A DNA stretch of 64,000 bases, from positions 243,744-307,743 of the forward strand of contig JAODTK010005873.1 of NCBI GenBank assembly GCA_026419785.1, given 5' to 3'. Made by a program: the position numbers and the translations under genes. Under the pieces are notes generated by a model that saw only the letters and a list, made by a program, of their open reading frames with translations, was not told where the DNA came from and searched no databases. Positions 21,581-33,762 of the stretch are shown here, one piece after another. The number at the start of each line of letters is the position of its first letter. The first letter of the stretch is position 1. The DNA is from Sclerodactyla briareus. Its lineage: Eukaryota > Echinodermata > Holothuroidea > Dendrochirotida > Sclerodactylidae.

Positions 21581-22399
21581 AGACAACATGACACAAACGT
21601 AACTGTCATCACAACCCAAGTTTAATATCCTCAAACAACCAGGGTGTCATAACTTTGGAACGACCGTTTTGTGATCTATGGTCGAAAGACGAATGTTTAT
21701 TCATATCGGTATTAACACAACGATTCTCCCAACAGGAAAAATCTCAGAATTGCCCTAAACAAGGGGCTCTCTCGATTCCCTGACCACCCTCCACTTATGT
21801 TCCAAGTCAGTCTCTTCTCTTTTCGCAGCTCCAATTTAACCAAGGATTCTGTGGTGCTTAACACCTCTTCATAGACCTCACCTCCCTGCCCCACATATCG
21901 TTCGCTGAACTAACCAACCTTCTGTATACCTTAACTCTGTCTACCATGCTCTTATCTCATGCTACCATGCTTCCTATCTAGCTCTCATCCGCACACGCCC
22001 CGAAAGTAGTGATAGAGCTGCAAACATACGGGTAAGCTACTGATTGAGACTACTGATAGTGCTGATTAAAGCATGCCCTGGTTGCAATAACAATACAATA
22101 CCTAATTTCTAGTTTCTTTTGAAAATAAAATCATTAAATCTGGGGGTTGGGGTCATATGAGCGACAACTCACGAACGGGAGACATGTGGCAATCATGATA
22201 CTACTGGAGAATATCTTGGAAATACAGGACGACAAAAGAACCACGGTGTTATAGCTAAAATATCCGTTGGATACTTATGATAATCAAACCACATTACCAT
22301 TTAATTCCGGAATAATTCAACTTGATTTTCTCTTTATCTGATTTGAATTCTACGAATTCAGGAGCAGAGAAAGGCCATCAAGTAACCCTGGCCCGTATT
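21581..22399. other. Spacer, nothing recognised
   Basis: Mixed-composition sequence with only short frames (a 60-codon minus-strand frame at 21894-21712). No repeat partner was seen in the window. Confidence 0.4.
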
Positions 22400-22790
22400 G
22401 ATCGTGGATAACTCTTCTCGAACATGTCAAATGATGTCGCGCCTGTTAACAATCGCAACCTGCTCCTGGGAACGTCCTCATTTTGGCGCCTTCCCCCCCC
22501 CCCCCCCCTCCCCCCAAAACCCTATCAGTGATCTCCAGAACCCAAACCTTCATCGAAAGCTGAGGATCGGAATATTGGGTACCCATCCGACTGACGAGAC
22601 TATGGCAAATAAGCCCGTAGCAAACGCAGTAGCCCCAGAAAGTCCACCGCACCGCAGCGGAACCACATCGGAAACCTTCGTTGCACTGCAATAACCACCC
22701 TGAGAAAAAAGTCCAATAACTGCTAGAATTCGAACCCGGAATATTTGCCTGCAAAGCGGTCACTGATATCACATGCTATACTTCCGCCCC
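22400..22790 (-). repeat. tRNA-derived SINE-like piece
   Basis: On the minus strand near 22770-22725 a TAGC block is followed by CGGGTTCGAATTC, resembling the A and B boxes of a tRNA-derived polymerase III promoter at roughly tRNA spacing. A body of about 230 bases follows, then a C/G run (22492-22516). The 108-codon minus-strand frame (22772-22446) and the overlapping plus frame follow from lack of stops in this GC-rich body. No second copy is visible in the window, so SINE status rests on the promoter-like boxes. Confidence 0.4.
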
Positions 22791-23225
22791 AAATTATTTT
22801 GCACGGCTCACTGCGTCACATATGGCGTTACTACCACTGCTATTTTAGTTCGGTTTCGTCATTATACGATTTTGAACCAAGGTTTAACAAAATTGGAACA
22901 TTAATGATTGAACCGACAATCGATAGACTAAATCTATCCTTAGCAGCATACAAACATCGATATGAATCCCGTTTAAACAAGTACCGTAAAATACTTCACA
23001 ATTCACCTCAGTCGTTTATTGTTTATTACCAACCTGCTGTATTCTTTCCGTGATTGATTCGCGAGTTTTATCACTTATGACTAAGTTCAAACTTGACAAA
23101 CTAGTTGAACATGAGAGGTGCTTCCTTCGATCTTTTGTAATCGTGTTAATAACTGTCATTTTGAGATAAATGTCAAATATTGGGATTATGAATCGTGTGA
23201 AACCACAAACACAGGGACTCGTTGA
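22791..23225. other. Spacer, nothing recognised
   Basis: Up to the start of the 2.6-kb duplication. A plus frame at 22745-23053 is open but contains no known motif. Confidence 0.4.
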
Positions 23226-23368
23226 TCTCGCCGCAACTCTGAAAATGTAACAGCTTCAATGTATTCGGACGACGAACTGCGGACTTGCCTAATCTCTCAA
23301 TTAACCGTGTTTCATTGAAAGCTCACACCGACAAATTCTTGTCTTGAGTTGGGTAGAAGAATGGACCA

Positions 23369-23885
23369 ATGGGCGAACATGTCAATGGAATCGTGGTAGA
23401 GCAAACAGCGCCCCACATGCCTATTTGGTTCAGAAAGGTCAGGATCCCTTCGCGTGATTTACTTACTGTGTATAAGTTCTATAGTGCGCCCTGCATTGAA
23501 TATGCTGCTTCCCGGTGGCATCCTGGACTGACATGCTCAGTAATCGCAAGGACTCTGGAGAATATCCAGGGCGAGCGTTACGTATCATTCTATGGTGGCG
23601 GACTATCATCATACCCCCAGCTATGGAAATCATTAAATTAGACTGAGGATCGCAGAAATGAAATCTGTGCTAAGTTTGCTTCTTGCCAGAGCTCCGTGCT
23701 GTATCGTCGGGTTTGAGCCCACCCGTGGGCAGCATGTTACGCAAATTACGCAACATCGCAGATACGTGAACCTCGGGAAAAAAAGCAGGACCGTATGCCG
23801 GTACAATATTTCAAGTCCCTCTTTACCAAGAGCCTCCTCAAGTGCAAGTTCTTGTCTCTGCTGCGGGGTTGGATTTGCGTGAGTA
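23369..23885 (+). pseudogene. C-terminal fragment of a LINE reverse transcriptase ORF
   Basis: Frame 23369-23641 reads DLLTVYKFYSAPCIEYAA then SRWHPGLT, followed by a REERYVSFYG-like block. It then shifts to RRNEICAKFA near 23650-23680 and to PVQYFKSP near 23800-23820. This is the wording of the last part of ORF2 in several non-LTR clades (thumb and C-terminal tail). The family differs from the 18.5-kb LINE. Only the 3' end is present, as expected from 5' truncation. Confidence 0.75.
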
Positions 23886-25570
23886 CATTATATAATCATA
23901 TAGTTAATATGTAATTTTGTTACATTATTTTTTATTTTAATTGTAAATTCATTCGATTTAATTTTTTTAGCTGTCGAACTGAATGTGAATAATAGATGAA
24001 TACAGAAACTGCTAATTGTAACATACCGGCAAGCATTGGTGAAAACCAGTCAGCGATGTAGTTACATGCACCTTTCTAATTGAGCCCATAATGGCATTCC
24101 AAGACAAGGAATAACGCAGTGCCCTGACTACACACTCGGGGGCAATGGCCTTACGGATATCAATGTAGAATACAAGAAAGTCGTTTCCTGCATCGGCATA
24201 CACGTAGATAAGATACGAGTAGCCATGTACGGTCATGGTCGTGGTGGCACACTACTTCTCAGAGCGGGGATCGATGCGCAATTAGTTGGTGCGGAATTCT
24301 GTTCAAGATTACTCCAGTGGTTCCTGCAGGTGCAGAAAGGAATCCCTATAACTATTGTAGCCCCGAACATCATCTATCAAGGTCAGTCGTATAACCGCAG
24401 AAGCTGAGGCTGATCCGAAAGTCCATGAAACTCGAGTAAGCTGGCCCACCACCCCTGACCCTCTTATGGATGAAATCCTAGCATAAAATAAAATAATCCC
24501 GCTCTTCCAGTTGATCAGCCTCCAATGCCTTCTCGAATCACGCTCCCCACCCCTTGGTCCGTCCCTGAATTATTGCTTGTGATAAAACACCATCCACGCC
24601 ACTTGTTACTTAGGGCGCCTCGCCCAATTAAATAAATTATTTTGTTGTTTTGTGGCCACTGTTAGTAGAGTAGCTCTCAGTATATGGAATCACAAGATAT
24701 ATAACAATTGTGCAAATTTTTTTCAGGATGCATTTTTGACTGAGGTAGCCGAAATCTATTCATGTCGATTTCTATTATAAGTCGTGTGACCATCTATAGT
24801 TATGTAACACTCCTCAAACGCCTCTGTTGCAATAAGCGCTCTCGCGGTTACAGCAAATGATATCATGATTCGATTGTGGCCAAAGTCATAGGGCTACACT
24901 GGCTGTTTGACGTTTGGCCAGTACATCCTTTCGGAACCACCTCCAACAAATTCCCCATCCATCCTTCAGAAAAACTTTGAAGATCCCCCCCCCTCTCGTC
25001 CATACTGATCAACAATAATATCCGAAATGATGGGATGAATTGTTGGCGTTCTCAAGAGTGGTGACAGTTCAAAAGGCCGTGATGCAAGAGCTCTGAAAAT
25101 ATTTTTCTTTACCCCCGAGTTGTTCAGTTGATGAACAATGTTCATTCACACATGAAAAGGCTGCTTAGCCTCAAGGCAGATAGCCTTAAAACTGTTGGTT
25201 TGGCAGCCGTCCTTGCATGAATGTATACAATTGGTGCTTTGCCATCAACCATCGATTTGCGTGCAATAAGCCGTATCATTTTTAGATGACAAAAAAAAAC
25301 CTCGATAATTCATGAACAACTGACCCTCGCCTTCATAAAAGAACCTGTCATTTTGTGTTTTTGTACCGCCGTTCAGAAGTCCGGCCCTCTCAATCTGCCG
25401 TCTTTTTGCAGTTTCAAAGCTAGCTAGCCATTCCAGCAGCCCTATGCATACCACGTTCCCCGCACATTCTTTGACCGATGATTAGACTGAACAATTGGGA
25501 GTCATTGCAGTTACAGGCAGCAGACAAACAACAGACAGATAAAGAGATAGAGTAGAAAGGGTGACCCACA
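23886..25570. other. Unassigned interior of duplication unit 1
   Basis: Minus frames at 24236-24012 (GYSYLIYVYADAGNDFLVFY) and 25454-25245 have counterparts in unit 2, but those counterparts are broken differently, so coding is not supported. No motif was recognised. Confidence 0.35.
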
Positions 25571-25582
25571 GAACTCACTTAG

Positions 25583-25605
25583 CTCAACCAGCATAGCTGG
25601 TTGAG
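25583..25605. repeat. Perfect 10-bp inverted repeat with 3-base loop
   Basis: CTCAACCAGC, then ATA, then GCTGGTTGAG. The same hairpin appears in unit 2 near 28161-28186 with one arm altered. It could form a short stem-loop; no function is shown. Confidence 0.7.
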
Positions 25606-25974
25606 TTCTTGAATTTTTAAAAGGTTTTGGACCAAATATTCAGAAAGCTGCTTTGGAGATATTCCCCAATACTCAACTTAAATAATTTTTCAATAAGCAT
25701 TGGCAGAACAAGTGAACAATTTATGACACACGACAATCATTTCGAAAGACAACCTGACCATTATGATCTAAACAGAAAAATGAGGCAAAAGCAGAATTTT
25801 GTGATACGCCTCTTTTTAGATACCCTTTGCTTCTCGCCGCAACTCTGAAAATGTAAACAGCTTACACATGTATTCAGACGACGAAATCGATGCCTAATCT
25901 TCCATTAACCGTGTTCATTGAAGCTCACACGACAAAATTCTTTGTCTTGAGTCTGGGTATTATAAGATGGACTC

Positions 25975-26480
25975 AAGTGGGGAGAACATGTAATGGAATC
26001 GTGAAGTAGGAGCAAACAGCGCCCCACATTCCTAGTGGTTCAGAAAGTTCAGGATCCCATTCGAGTTATTTTACTTACGTGTAAAGTCCTAAGTGCGCCT
26101 GCAATTGAATATGCTGCTCCCGTGTGGCATCCGGACTGACATGCAGTAATCGCAAGGCTCGGAAATATCCAGAGGCGGGTTACGTATCATTTGGTGCGGA
26201 CGTTATCATCCCCAGGCTAGGGAAATCAGTAATATAATGAGAGATCGCAGAAAATGAAATCTGTGATAAGTGTCTCTCTGCAGAGCTCCGTGCGGTATTC
26301 GGCGTGGTGAGCCCAACCGGGGCAGCATGGTACGCAATTAGCCACAATCGCAGATACGATTGAACCTCGAGCAGACCAGTTTGTAGCGGTACAATAGTTC
26401 AATCCCTCTCTTACCAAGAGCCTCCATCAAGTGAAGTTCTTGTCTCTGCTGAGGTGTTTGATTTCGTGGTACAGTTATAT
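25975..26480 (+). pseudogene. Second copy of the LINE C-terminal fragment
   Basis: Same sequence as 23369-23885, with blocks coding for an IEYAA-type phrase near 26105-26120 and RRNEIC wording near 26240. It is more heavily frameshifted, and no frame exceeds about 60 codons. Confidence 0.7.
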
Positions 26481-28160
26481 AAATATATATTATATGTATT
26501 TTGTTTACATTATTTTTAGTTTAATTGTAAGCGTTCTGCGATTAAGTTTTAGCGAGAAATCGACATGGCATAATAAGATGAATAAATGAACTCTAAACTG
26601 TAACATACGGAAAGCAATTGGGAACCAGTCAAGCGATGTAGGCTGAACAGGGAGCAATTTCTAAGTTAGCCATAATGGAATATAAAAGACAAGGATGAAC
26701 CGCCGTGCATGATCTACACCTCGGGGGCAATGGCCTAGGATTATCAATGTAGAATACAAGAAAGTCGTTTCCTGCATCGGCATACACGTAGATCAGATAC
26801 GAGGAGCAATGGACGTCATGTCGTGGACCACTACTTCTCAGAGGCTTCGCGCGCAATTAGTTGTGCGGATTATGTTCAGATTACTCCAGTGGTTCTGCAG
26901 GGCGGAAAGGAAAGTGCCCCTATAAATATTGTAGCCCAAACATCACTCTATCAGTCAGTCGGTTAGAACACCAGAGCTGGAGGATGTGATCCGAAAGTCC
27001 ATGTTAGACTCTTTTTGCGTATCAGCCGGGCACCCTGGCCATCTATGATGAATCCTAGGCAATACAAAAAAATAATTCCCGATCTCCAGTTGATCCAGCC
27101 TCCAATGCCTCCGAATCCCAACGTCCCCACCCCTGTCGTCATGACGTATTGCTTGATAAAACATCCACGCCAACTGGGGTTACATTAGTGGCTCTCGCAC
27201 ATTAAATAAATTATTGTGTTGGTTGTTGGGCCATGTTAGTAGTAGCTTCAGGTATATGGAAATCAAAGATAATATAACAATTGTGCAAATTTTGTTCAGG
27301 AATGCTTTGACTGAGGGTACGAAAATCTCATGCATTTGTCGATTTCTATTATAATCAGTGTGACATCTATGACGAGACACAGCGTAACACCGCACGCAAA
27401 CGCCTCTGGCAAAAGCGCTCTCGCGGTTTCCAGGAAATGATATCATGGATTCTTTGTGCAAACGTCATAGGGCTACCAGGCAGTTTGACGTTGCAGGGTT
27501 TTTTTGTTTTGAACAAGTCTTTCGGAACCCTCCAACAAAATACAAATCCTATCTCAGGAAAACTTTGAAGATCCCCCACCCCTTCTCCATACTGATCAAC
27601 AGTAATATCCGCATGAGGGGAGATAAATGGTGGCGTCTCAGAGAGTGGTGACAGTTCAAAAAAGGCGTGATGAAGAGCTTGGAAAATATTTTCATTTACC
27701 CCCGAGTGGTTCCGTGATGACATGTGCTTCCCAACCATGAAAGGCTTCTTAGCTCAAGGCAGATGCACTTTACGTTGGTTGGCAGCCGTCATTTGCATGA
27801 TGTAGACATTGGGTGCTTGGCAATCAAAACCTAAGCGAAATTGCTTGCAATAGTCGTATATTTTTAGATGAAAAAAAAAAGACAAACCTCGATAATTCAT
27901 AAACACTGACCTCGCCGTCATAAAAGAACCATTCATTGTTGTTTTTGTACCCCCGTTCAGAAGTCGCCCTCATCAAAATTATGCGTCTTGCAGTCAAGCT
28001 AGCTAGCCATTCCAGCAGCTATGCAGAACGTCGCACATTCTGTGCCGATGATTAGACTGAACAATTGTGGGAGCCCAATTAGCAGAAAGGAGGCAGACAA
28101 ACAACAGACAAGATGATAAATAGATAGAGTAGAAAGGGTGACACACAGATCACATGATAG
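26481..28160. other. Unassigned interior of duplication unit 2
   Basis: Counterpart of 23886-25570. Minus frames at 26856-26629, 27461-27180, 27738-27367 and 27936-27754 are partly different from those of unit 1 because of indels, which argues against genuine coding. Confidence 0.35.
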
Positions 28161-28186
28161 CTCCCAACCAGCATAGCTGGTTTGAG
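28161..28186. repeat. Second copy of the short inverted repeat
   Basis: CCAACCAGC, ATA, GCTGGTTTGAG: same hairpin as 25583-25605 with one base inserted in one arm. Confidence 0.6.
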
Positions 28187-28687
28187 TTCTATGAATTTTT
28201 AAAAGGTTTTGACCAAATATTCAGAAAGCTGCTTGGAGATATTCCCAATCTCAACTTAAAATAATTTTCAAGCACTTGGCCAGAACACGTTGACCATTTA
28301 TGAAACAAGACAATCCTTTCGGAAAGCCACCTGACCATTATGATTCTAAACAGAATGAGAGAAAGCAGAATTGTGATACTGCCCTTTGTAAACCTCGACC
28401 TCAAATGCTGAGCACTCATAATCACGTACTTTGGTCAAATGAGCTACTTGATCAACTATATGACATACATGAATCTGTGGAAGCACTTTGTTACTTGTTC
28501 CTCAGGAATGCGATTTTCAGATAGCACCCCTTAACGAACAACAAAATGTACAATGATCATGATGACATGACCAAGTTGTTGATGGTGTGAAATGCAGATT
28601 AGAAAGGAGAAGCCTTTTTCACTTTGATATTTCTGGGAAAGGAGAATACTGCCCCTGACGCAGTGCGACACTATAAACACAGTATTA

Positions 28688-29026
28688 TTGGCCTCCAGAG
28701 TTGGAATTGTCAAACCCATTTACTCCAACGTATCAGCAATCAGGAAAACCGCCTTCTTTAGGTACATACGTATACATGTGTGGTGTGTGTGGTGTTGTGA
28801 AATTTGTCGACTTGTGTGCCCTCAGAGATTAGTTTTATCCAAAACAGTTCGTGTGGGTATATGTAAAACAATCCCTGACCTTCTCACAGCTTATAACCCG
28901 TTATTCATGACCCACTCTCAAACTTGGGAGTCCCTCAAACAATTGGAAAAAAGGGCCACAATTCAGTTCGGGCCAACAAAACGCCCCTTACTTGACCTTA
29001 CACCGAAATCTCTGGACACCCTGTAG
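28688..29026 (+). CDS. 112-codon open frame, unknown
   Basis: ATG-initiated. The N-terminal half is Cys- and hydrophobic-rich (IHVWCVWCCEICRLVC). The C-terminal half (LTAYNPLFMTHSQTWESLKQ, then RATIQFGPTKRP) looks protein-like and continues after the stop as NHYTDQLRGDPTETCEEEK (29038-29095). The C-terminal half plus this extension may be a fragment of a transposon or host protein. No family was recognised. Confidence 0.25.
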   Translation: MASRVGIVKPIYSNVSAIRKTAFFRYIRIHVWCVWCCEICRLVCPQRLVLSKTVRVGICKTIPDLLTAYNPLFMTHSQTWESLKQLEKRATIQFGPTKRPLLDLTPKSLDTL

Positions 29027-29095
29027 GCAGCACTGGTCAACCATTATACTGACCAACTCCGTGGTGATCCGACTGAAACTTGTGAGGAAGAGAAG

Positions 29096-30440
29096 GTTGC
29101 CATTTTTCGGCTAAATGAGTGAAGACCTTAATGACTGACCGCAACTCACAATGGCCGCATATCAAGGTTTATCCGAACTATTTCTCTAGTAGGAGTTGTT
29201 GCGGTTTCCACAAAGTTGGCCTGTTCTCAACAACGGTCAAAGAACGAACATTTGAAGCCCTAAAAGGATTGTCAAAGGAGAGGAAAAAACCTGATAGCTA
29301 GATATATAGATAGATATCTGACTTACATGTGTATACAATGTTCATCATCAATGCGAAAAGAAATAAAGTGTTTTCAACATCCGAGATATTCACGAAGATA
29401 AAATAATTAGTACGCAGAGGGTAGGAAAGTCTCCAACAGCTAGAAAAGAACTGTGGATCATCGTCATATGTTCATTCATCATCTAAAATTATGAGGACGT
29501 GTATGTATGTCCCAGAATGACGTTCCAAGGTTTCTGTGGAATCGTCTGCAGAATTGCAGTATATGAATTCCTATTCAATGAGAGAGATTCATTGTCAGCA
29601 GGTTGTTTAAGAACTACTGGAATATTTGATCTTAGAATCAGAAACGGAATACCAATGCATTTGAAAAAAATAATCTCGATGCATTAGTTTAAAAGGACGA
29701 TGGATATTTTGAACTGCAGTGGGCGTTTTGCTATCTCCATCAAATATTTTTGTTCTTTTTTTTTTTTTTTTTTTTTCCATGAGTATTTGAAGAAAGCTGT
29801 ATTCTATGATGGTCTATGATAAAAATGAAAATTATAATTACAAATGTTCCTTCCATTGTAAAGAAATCTCAATGAACATATATGGGTACCACGAACTCCC
29901 AACTCACTTCAATTCCAGGAGTACCCATACATCGACCCCCAATTTTCAGTGACTGGATAATATGGCATTACAAATGTCCAACTTTGGCCGTTATATAATT
30001 CAGTTCAAGAAAAATTTGGTTATTATAACACAACCGATCGATGTCAGTGTTCTCTGAAAGGAAAGAAGTATAGTGCATTTAGGTCGAATTGCACCCTTTT
30101 GAGTTTCAGGGGGAAACCATATTTCAAGATTCTGGCGACGCTGAAATGACTGAATGTTTCCCAATTTTGAAACGTTACCGGGCATGGGCCTAGCGCTCTT
30201 TCAAAACCTACTTCATGTTGTGTACTGTGTATTGATCATCAAAATGAGGTGGTGGAGGTATTAATGTGGATTTGTTAGCATGGGGATGAGCAAGCTTCGG
30301 GCAATATTAAGGCAGGGCTCTTTGATCTGGTTCCAGCAGGCTCTTTAGAATAATAAAACACGTTATTTATAGTAATGGATCTGTATATACGATACAGGGA
30401 TGAATGAGGCCGGTATCCGAGGCCGGGGCCACGAATATTG
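29096..30440. other. Spacer with a poly(T) run
   Basis: A 21-base T run at 29756-29776 could mark a minus-strand retroposed 3' end, but no element body was recognised beside it. Short frames at 29119-29301 and 29499-29687 show no motif. Confidence 0.35.
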
Positions 30441-30459
30441 AGTCCACTAGTATATATAT

Positions 30460-30516
<57 letters not shown>

Positions 30517-30528
30517 ATATAATATATA

Positions 30529-30561
<33 letters not shown>

Positions 30562-30750
30562 CTATATAGATAATATATATATATATATATATATAATACT
30601 ATATAATATATATCTAATAATATATAGGATATAGATATATTTATTATAGATAATATCTATATCTATATATAAATATATATTTATACATATATATATTATA
30701 CATATGGATATATATATATATATATATATATTATATCTAATATATATTAT

Positions 30751-30801
<51 letters not shown>

Positions 30802-30870
30802 TAATATTATATATATAATATATATATTATATATATAATATATATAAAATATATAGATTAATATATCAAT
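30441..30870. repeat. Long AT microsatellite
   Basis: About 430 bases of (TA)n broken by short steps such as ATAATAT and GATA. The Ile/Tyr-rich frames it produces on both strands are artefacts of composition. Confidence 0.95.
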
Positions 30871-31789
30871 ATTATACAATGATGGTGAAGAATAGACAAA
30901 TCGGTAACACAGCCAATTACACAAAATAATAGACAATAGGAATAATTATGTTCTATGCGCAGGGGTTGCCAGTGTCATAACCCCCTCTCTGTAGGTCGAT
31001 AGTAAACTGCCTACATCTCCCTCCCCGTCACGAAAATGCTCGCTACGCCAATGTAGCAAACGTTCTCCTTCGACCAACTGTTACGGTACCCTCTCGTTAT
31101 CTTTTACCGGGATAACACAGGGGACCTTGATGGGGGGTCGCGACGCTTTCACTCCGCGCAACCGGAAAGAACAGGAAGAAATGGGCAAGCTCAAACCAGA
31201 GACCGTTCAATCGATACCTCCTCCTACGTGTTATGCGGGTACACACTATGGAAGCATTCACCGTCGGAAACGCGGGATTATGACATGTTGACAATTATTT
31301 TAACAAACACGACTTTAACTATTCAAAACTGTTCCTAATATACTACGACGTGACGTAATTAACACAAACCACTAAACAAGTAACGCGAAATTGGTATCAG
31401 TGGTTTTTCTTAGACATGCAGTAAGTATTTGCTAGGTGTGGCGTCGTCAGTTCTAGGAGTCTCCAGCATCTATCCCTATCATCTGTGTAGCATCTCTGCA
31501 AGCAGGGAGGTGAAAGAGAGAACTCTTGAACACTTAGCTTATCTATCTGGAAAAATGTTGTGGACTACTTGGCTCAGTGACTGAAGCGCACTGATGTGCT
31601 GCCCACCTATGTTTCTAGTTTTCTGGGTGATACATCATATGCAATGTTGTTGAAAACTGAATAGGGACTGCAAAGCCTATAATAAGCGAAATAGGGTGGG
31701 CATACAACAGGTTAAAAGGAGCTACGGGCTATGTGTTGACAGAGCAATGTTCACTATACTCCCACTGCTCATGGGTGAAATGCTGTGCT
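30871..31789. other. Spacer, nothing recognised
   Basis: A 65-codon minus frame at 31294-31097 has no motif. No repeat partner was seen. Confidence 0.4.
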
Positions 31790-32340
31790 AACCCGGAGCA
31801 GGTGTGTGTAAATTCCAAACTGTAAGGGCGGCCTTGATTGAATTGTTGGAATTCTTGAAGATGTGTATAATGTCTGGGTGGTGAGTCTGTAGCTGTTTGC
31901 AGATTGGATGCAAGTTATAGGGTTTGAACAGTAACATTCTGGTTAAAGAATTACTATGGGCATCGAACAGGCATTCTTGGTGGGTGTTATTCAAACTTGG
32001 ACACAGTGTTCTTGATCCTGGCCAGGGAAGTCAAGTGTTCGAGGTCATTAAAGGGGAACACTAGGCCCATTGGGTGTGAAATTACAGATGGTTTTCTTTC
32101 TCCTATAAAATGATCTGGATATTGGAACTATTGTCATAATGTTCCGTGGGCAGTGATTCTTTCAGTTTGTTCACAGGTTTTGGATGCGGCCTCGTATAAT
32201 GCATTTAGAGTTAAACAGGGGCAAAACATTCTGGTTTGAGAAGAACTATTATGGGAATCAAACAATCAATTCGATGGTGTCAACCTACAATTGGATACAA
32301 TGTTCATTGACCCCTGGGACACTTTGACCTGTGACGGTCA
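31790..32340. repeat. Decayed direct repeat, about 315-bp step
   Basis: AACATTCTGGTTAAAGAATTA, then ATGGGCATCGAACAGGCATTC (near 31934-31976), is echoed by AACATTCTGGTTTGAGAAGAA, then ATGGGAATCAAACAATCAATTC (near 32226-32275). Each is followed by a TTGGATACAATGTTC-like block. Confidence 0.65.
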
Positions 32341-33560
32341 TGTTCAAAGGTCATTGAAGGAGCGGGTAGGCCATGTTGTGAAAAGTGTTTTTCATTCCGT
32401 TGATCGTTCTGGATGGATGTTACGTGACAATGTTAATGACTTGCCAGGTACATCTTTGGCCATGCTAAGTAAGGTCAAAAGTCGTCAAAGTGGCACTATC
32501 AGCCATTGTGTGAAAATTGATTTCAAGCCCCGATTCTGGTCATGTTGGAGGATGTTAGCAAACGGAGTACAATGTCATTGACTGATGGCGGCAAACTTTG
32601 AATTGTGAAGGTCAGGTCAACAGGCGATGAAGGGCCACAATGGCCATTGTGTGGAATGTCTTTTCCATCCCAGCCTGGATATTCTGTGATGGATGTGAAA
32701 TCATAAACGTGATCGACTGCCAGGGCCAACCAAGGCCATGCTAAGGCCAAAGGTCGTTAAAGGGACCATCATCACTGGGTGGAAGATGGCGTTTTGCCCG
32801 TGGTCATTCGTTGATGGATGTTGGACAAACCGTAGTCTACTGTTCATGACTGTGACGGCATCCTTGACCTTTGTGAAAACCGCAGGGTCATAGGTCATCA
32901 GAGAGACAACAATAGGCCATTTATCTATCCAGTGTGTCAACAATTGCCGTCTCGCCCCAAACAGTCATTCTGTGATGGATGTCGAATGAAACGTGAAACA
33001 CAATTCTATGGGCCCCATGCGACATGTTGACTTTGTGGATGTCATGGTTGTAAAGGTCAGTGAACGGGCAAAATACGCCCTTGTGTGTAAAATTTCGAAC
33101 GAAATGTACCTTTCCTTCCAACTAATTTTGGTGCACAGTGCTGAGTTCCAGGTCATAATGAAGGTCTGACAGCCGTACCGTCACGGTGCACAGGATTTAG
33201 TAACAAGGCCCAGCGTGGCCATGGGCCCCATATGTGTAATTACGCGAAATTCGTGACATTCGGCCAAACGATGGTCTAGCGCTGTACATTCGGGGGTTCA
33301 GGAATATTTTGTTCAAGGCAACTTGGGCCCGGAGGACCTTTTATGAAAGGGTACTGAAATGCACAAAGTAAAATGTCCCAGGGTTATAGAGGGCATTGGG
33401 ATTGTTCGGAAGTGTGTTGGCAAAGGGTCCAGTTGTGCCCTTAGGGCCCATTATATGGTCACCACAAAAACATGGTGATCTCCTCACGATTCGGGGTTCA
33501 GGGACCGAAAGGCCCTGTGTGACCAGGGACATCATGTGGAATGTATGACTAGCTAAGCAC
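32330..33560. repeat. Decayed tandem array, about 140-160-bp period
   Basis: The phrases AAAGGTCATTGAAGG, GGCCATTGTGTG and TGTGATGGATGT recur with changes: TGATGGATGT-like near 32411, 32690, 32811 and 32971, and AAGGTCA/AAGGTCG-like near 32345, 32470, 32613, 32750 and 33056. Minus frames through the array (32750-32523, 32943-32701, 33121-32921, 33607-33341) share repeat wording and are not credible genes. Confidence 0.65.
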
Positions 33561-33762
33561 TTTGGCCATATGGTTCCCGGATCGAATCGAAAGATAAAGG
33601 GGCGCAATAGGTATTGTTTTATCTGCCCTTATGGCCTCATGACTTGGAACATTGATCACATAAGTGTCAATTCGCCTTGGTACATATGTGCGGTTTGGGC
33701 TACAGCACCATTGGGGCTCTAGTTTGTTCTCGTTTTTCAAGCAGAGAGAAGCTTGCTAGGGT

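Larger units (their letters stand above)
23226..25824. repeat. 2.6-kb tandem duplication, unit 1
   Basis: Begins TCTCGCCGCAACTCTGAAAA and ends with a stretch containing CCTGACCATTATGATC near 25770. Unit 2 repeats the whole sequence in the same order about 2.6 kb later. It contains a LINE 3' coding fragment (23369-23885), unassigned sequence (23886-25570) and a short perfect inverted repeat at 25583-25605. No other gene was recognised inside. Confidence 0.9.
25825..28390. repeat. 2.6-kb tandem duplication, unit 2
   Basis: Direct continuation of unit 1, starting TTCTCGCCGCAACTCTG and running in the same order to a stretch containing CACCTGACCATTATGATTC near 28330-28350, after which the match stops. 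Differences from unit 1 are mostly one- to three-base gaps. Confidence 0.9.

Noticed and set aside
24012..24236. Conserved small gene in both 2.6-kb units (GYSYLIYVYADAG wording)
   Set aside because: The second copy is broken at different points, and both sides of the frame carry indels, so shared wording reflects duplication rather than selection.
30404..30936. Ile/Tyr-rich open frames on both strands
   Set aside because: Produced by the AT microsatellite at 30441-30870.
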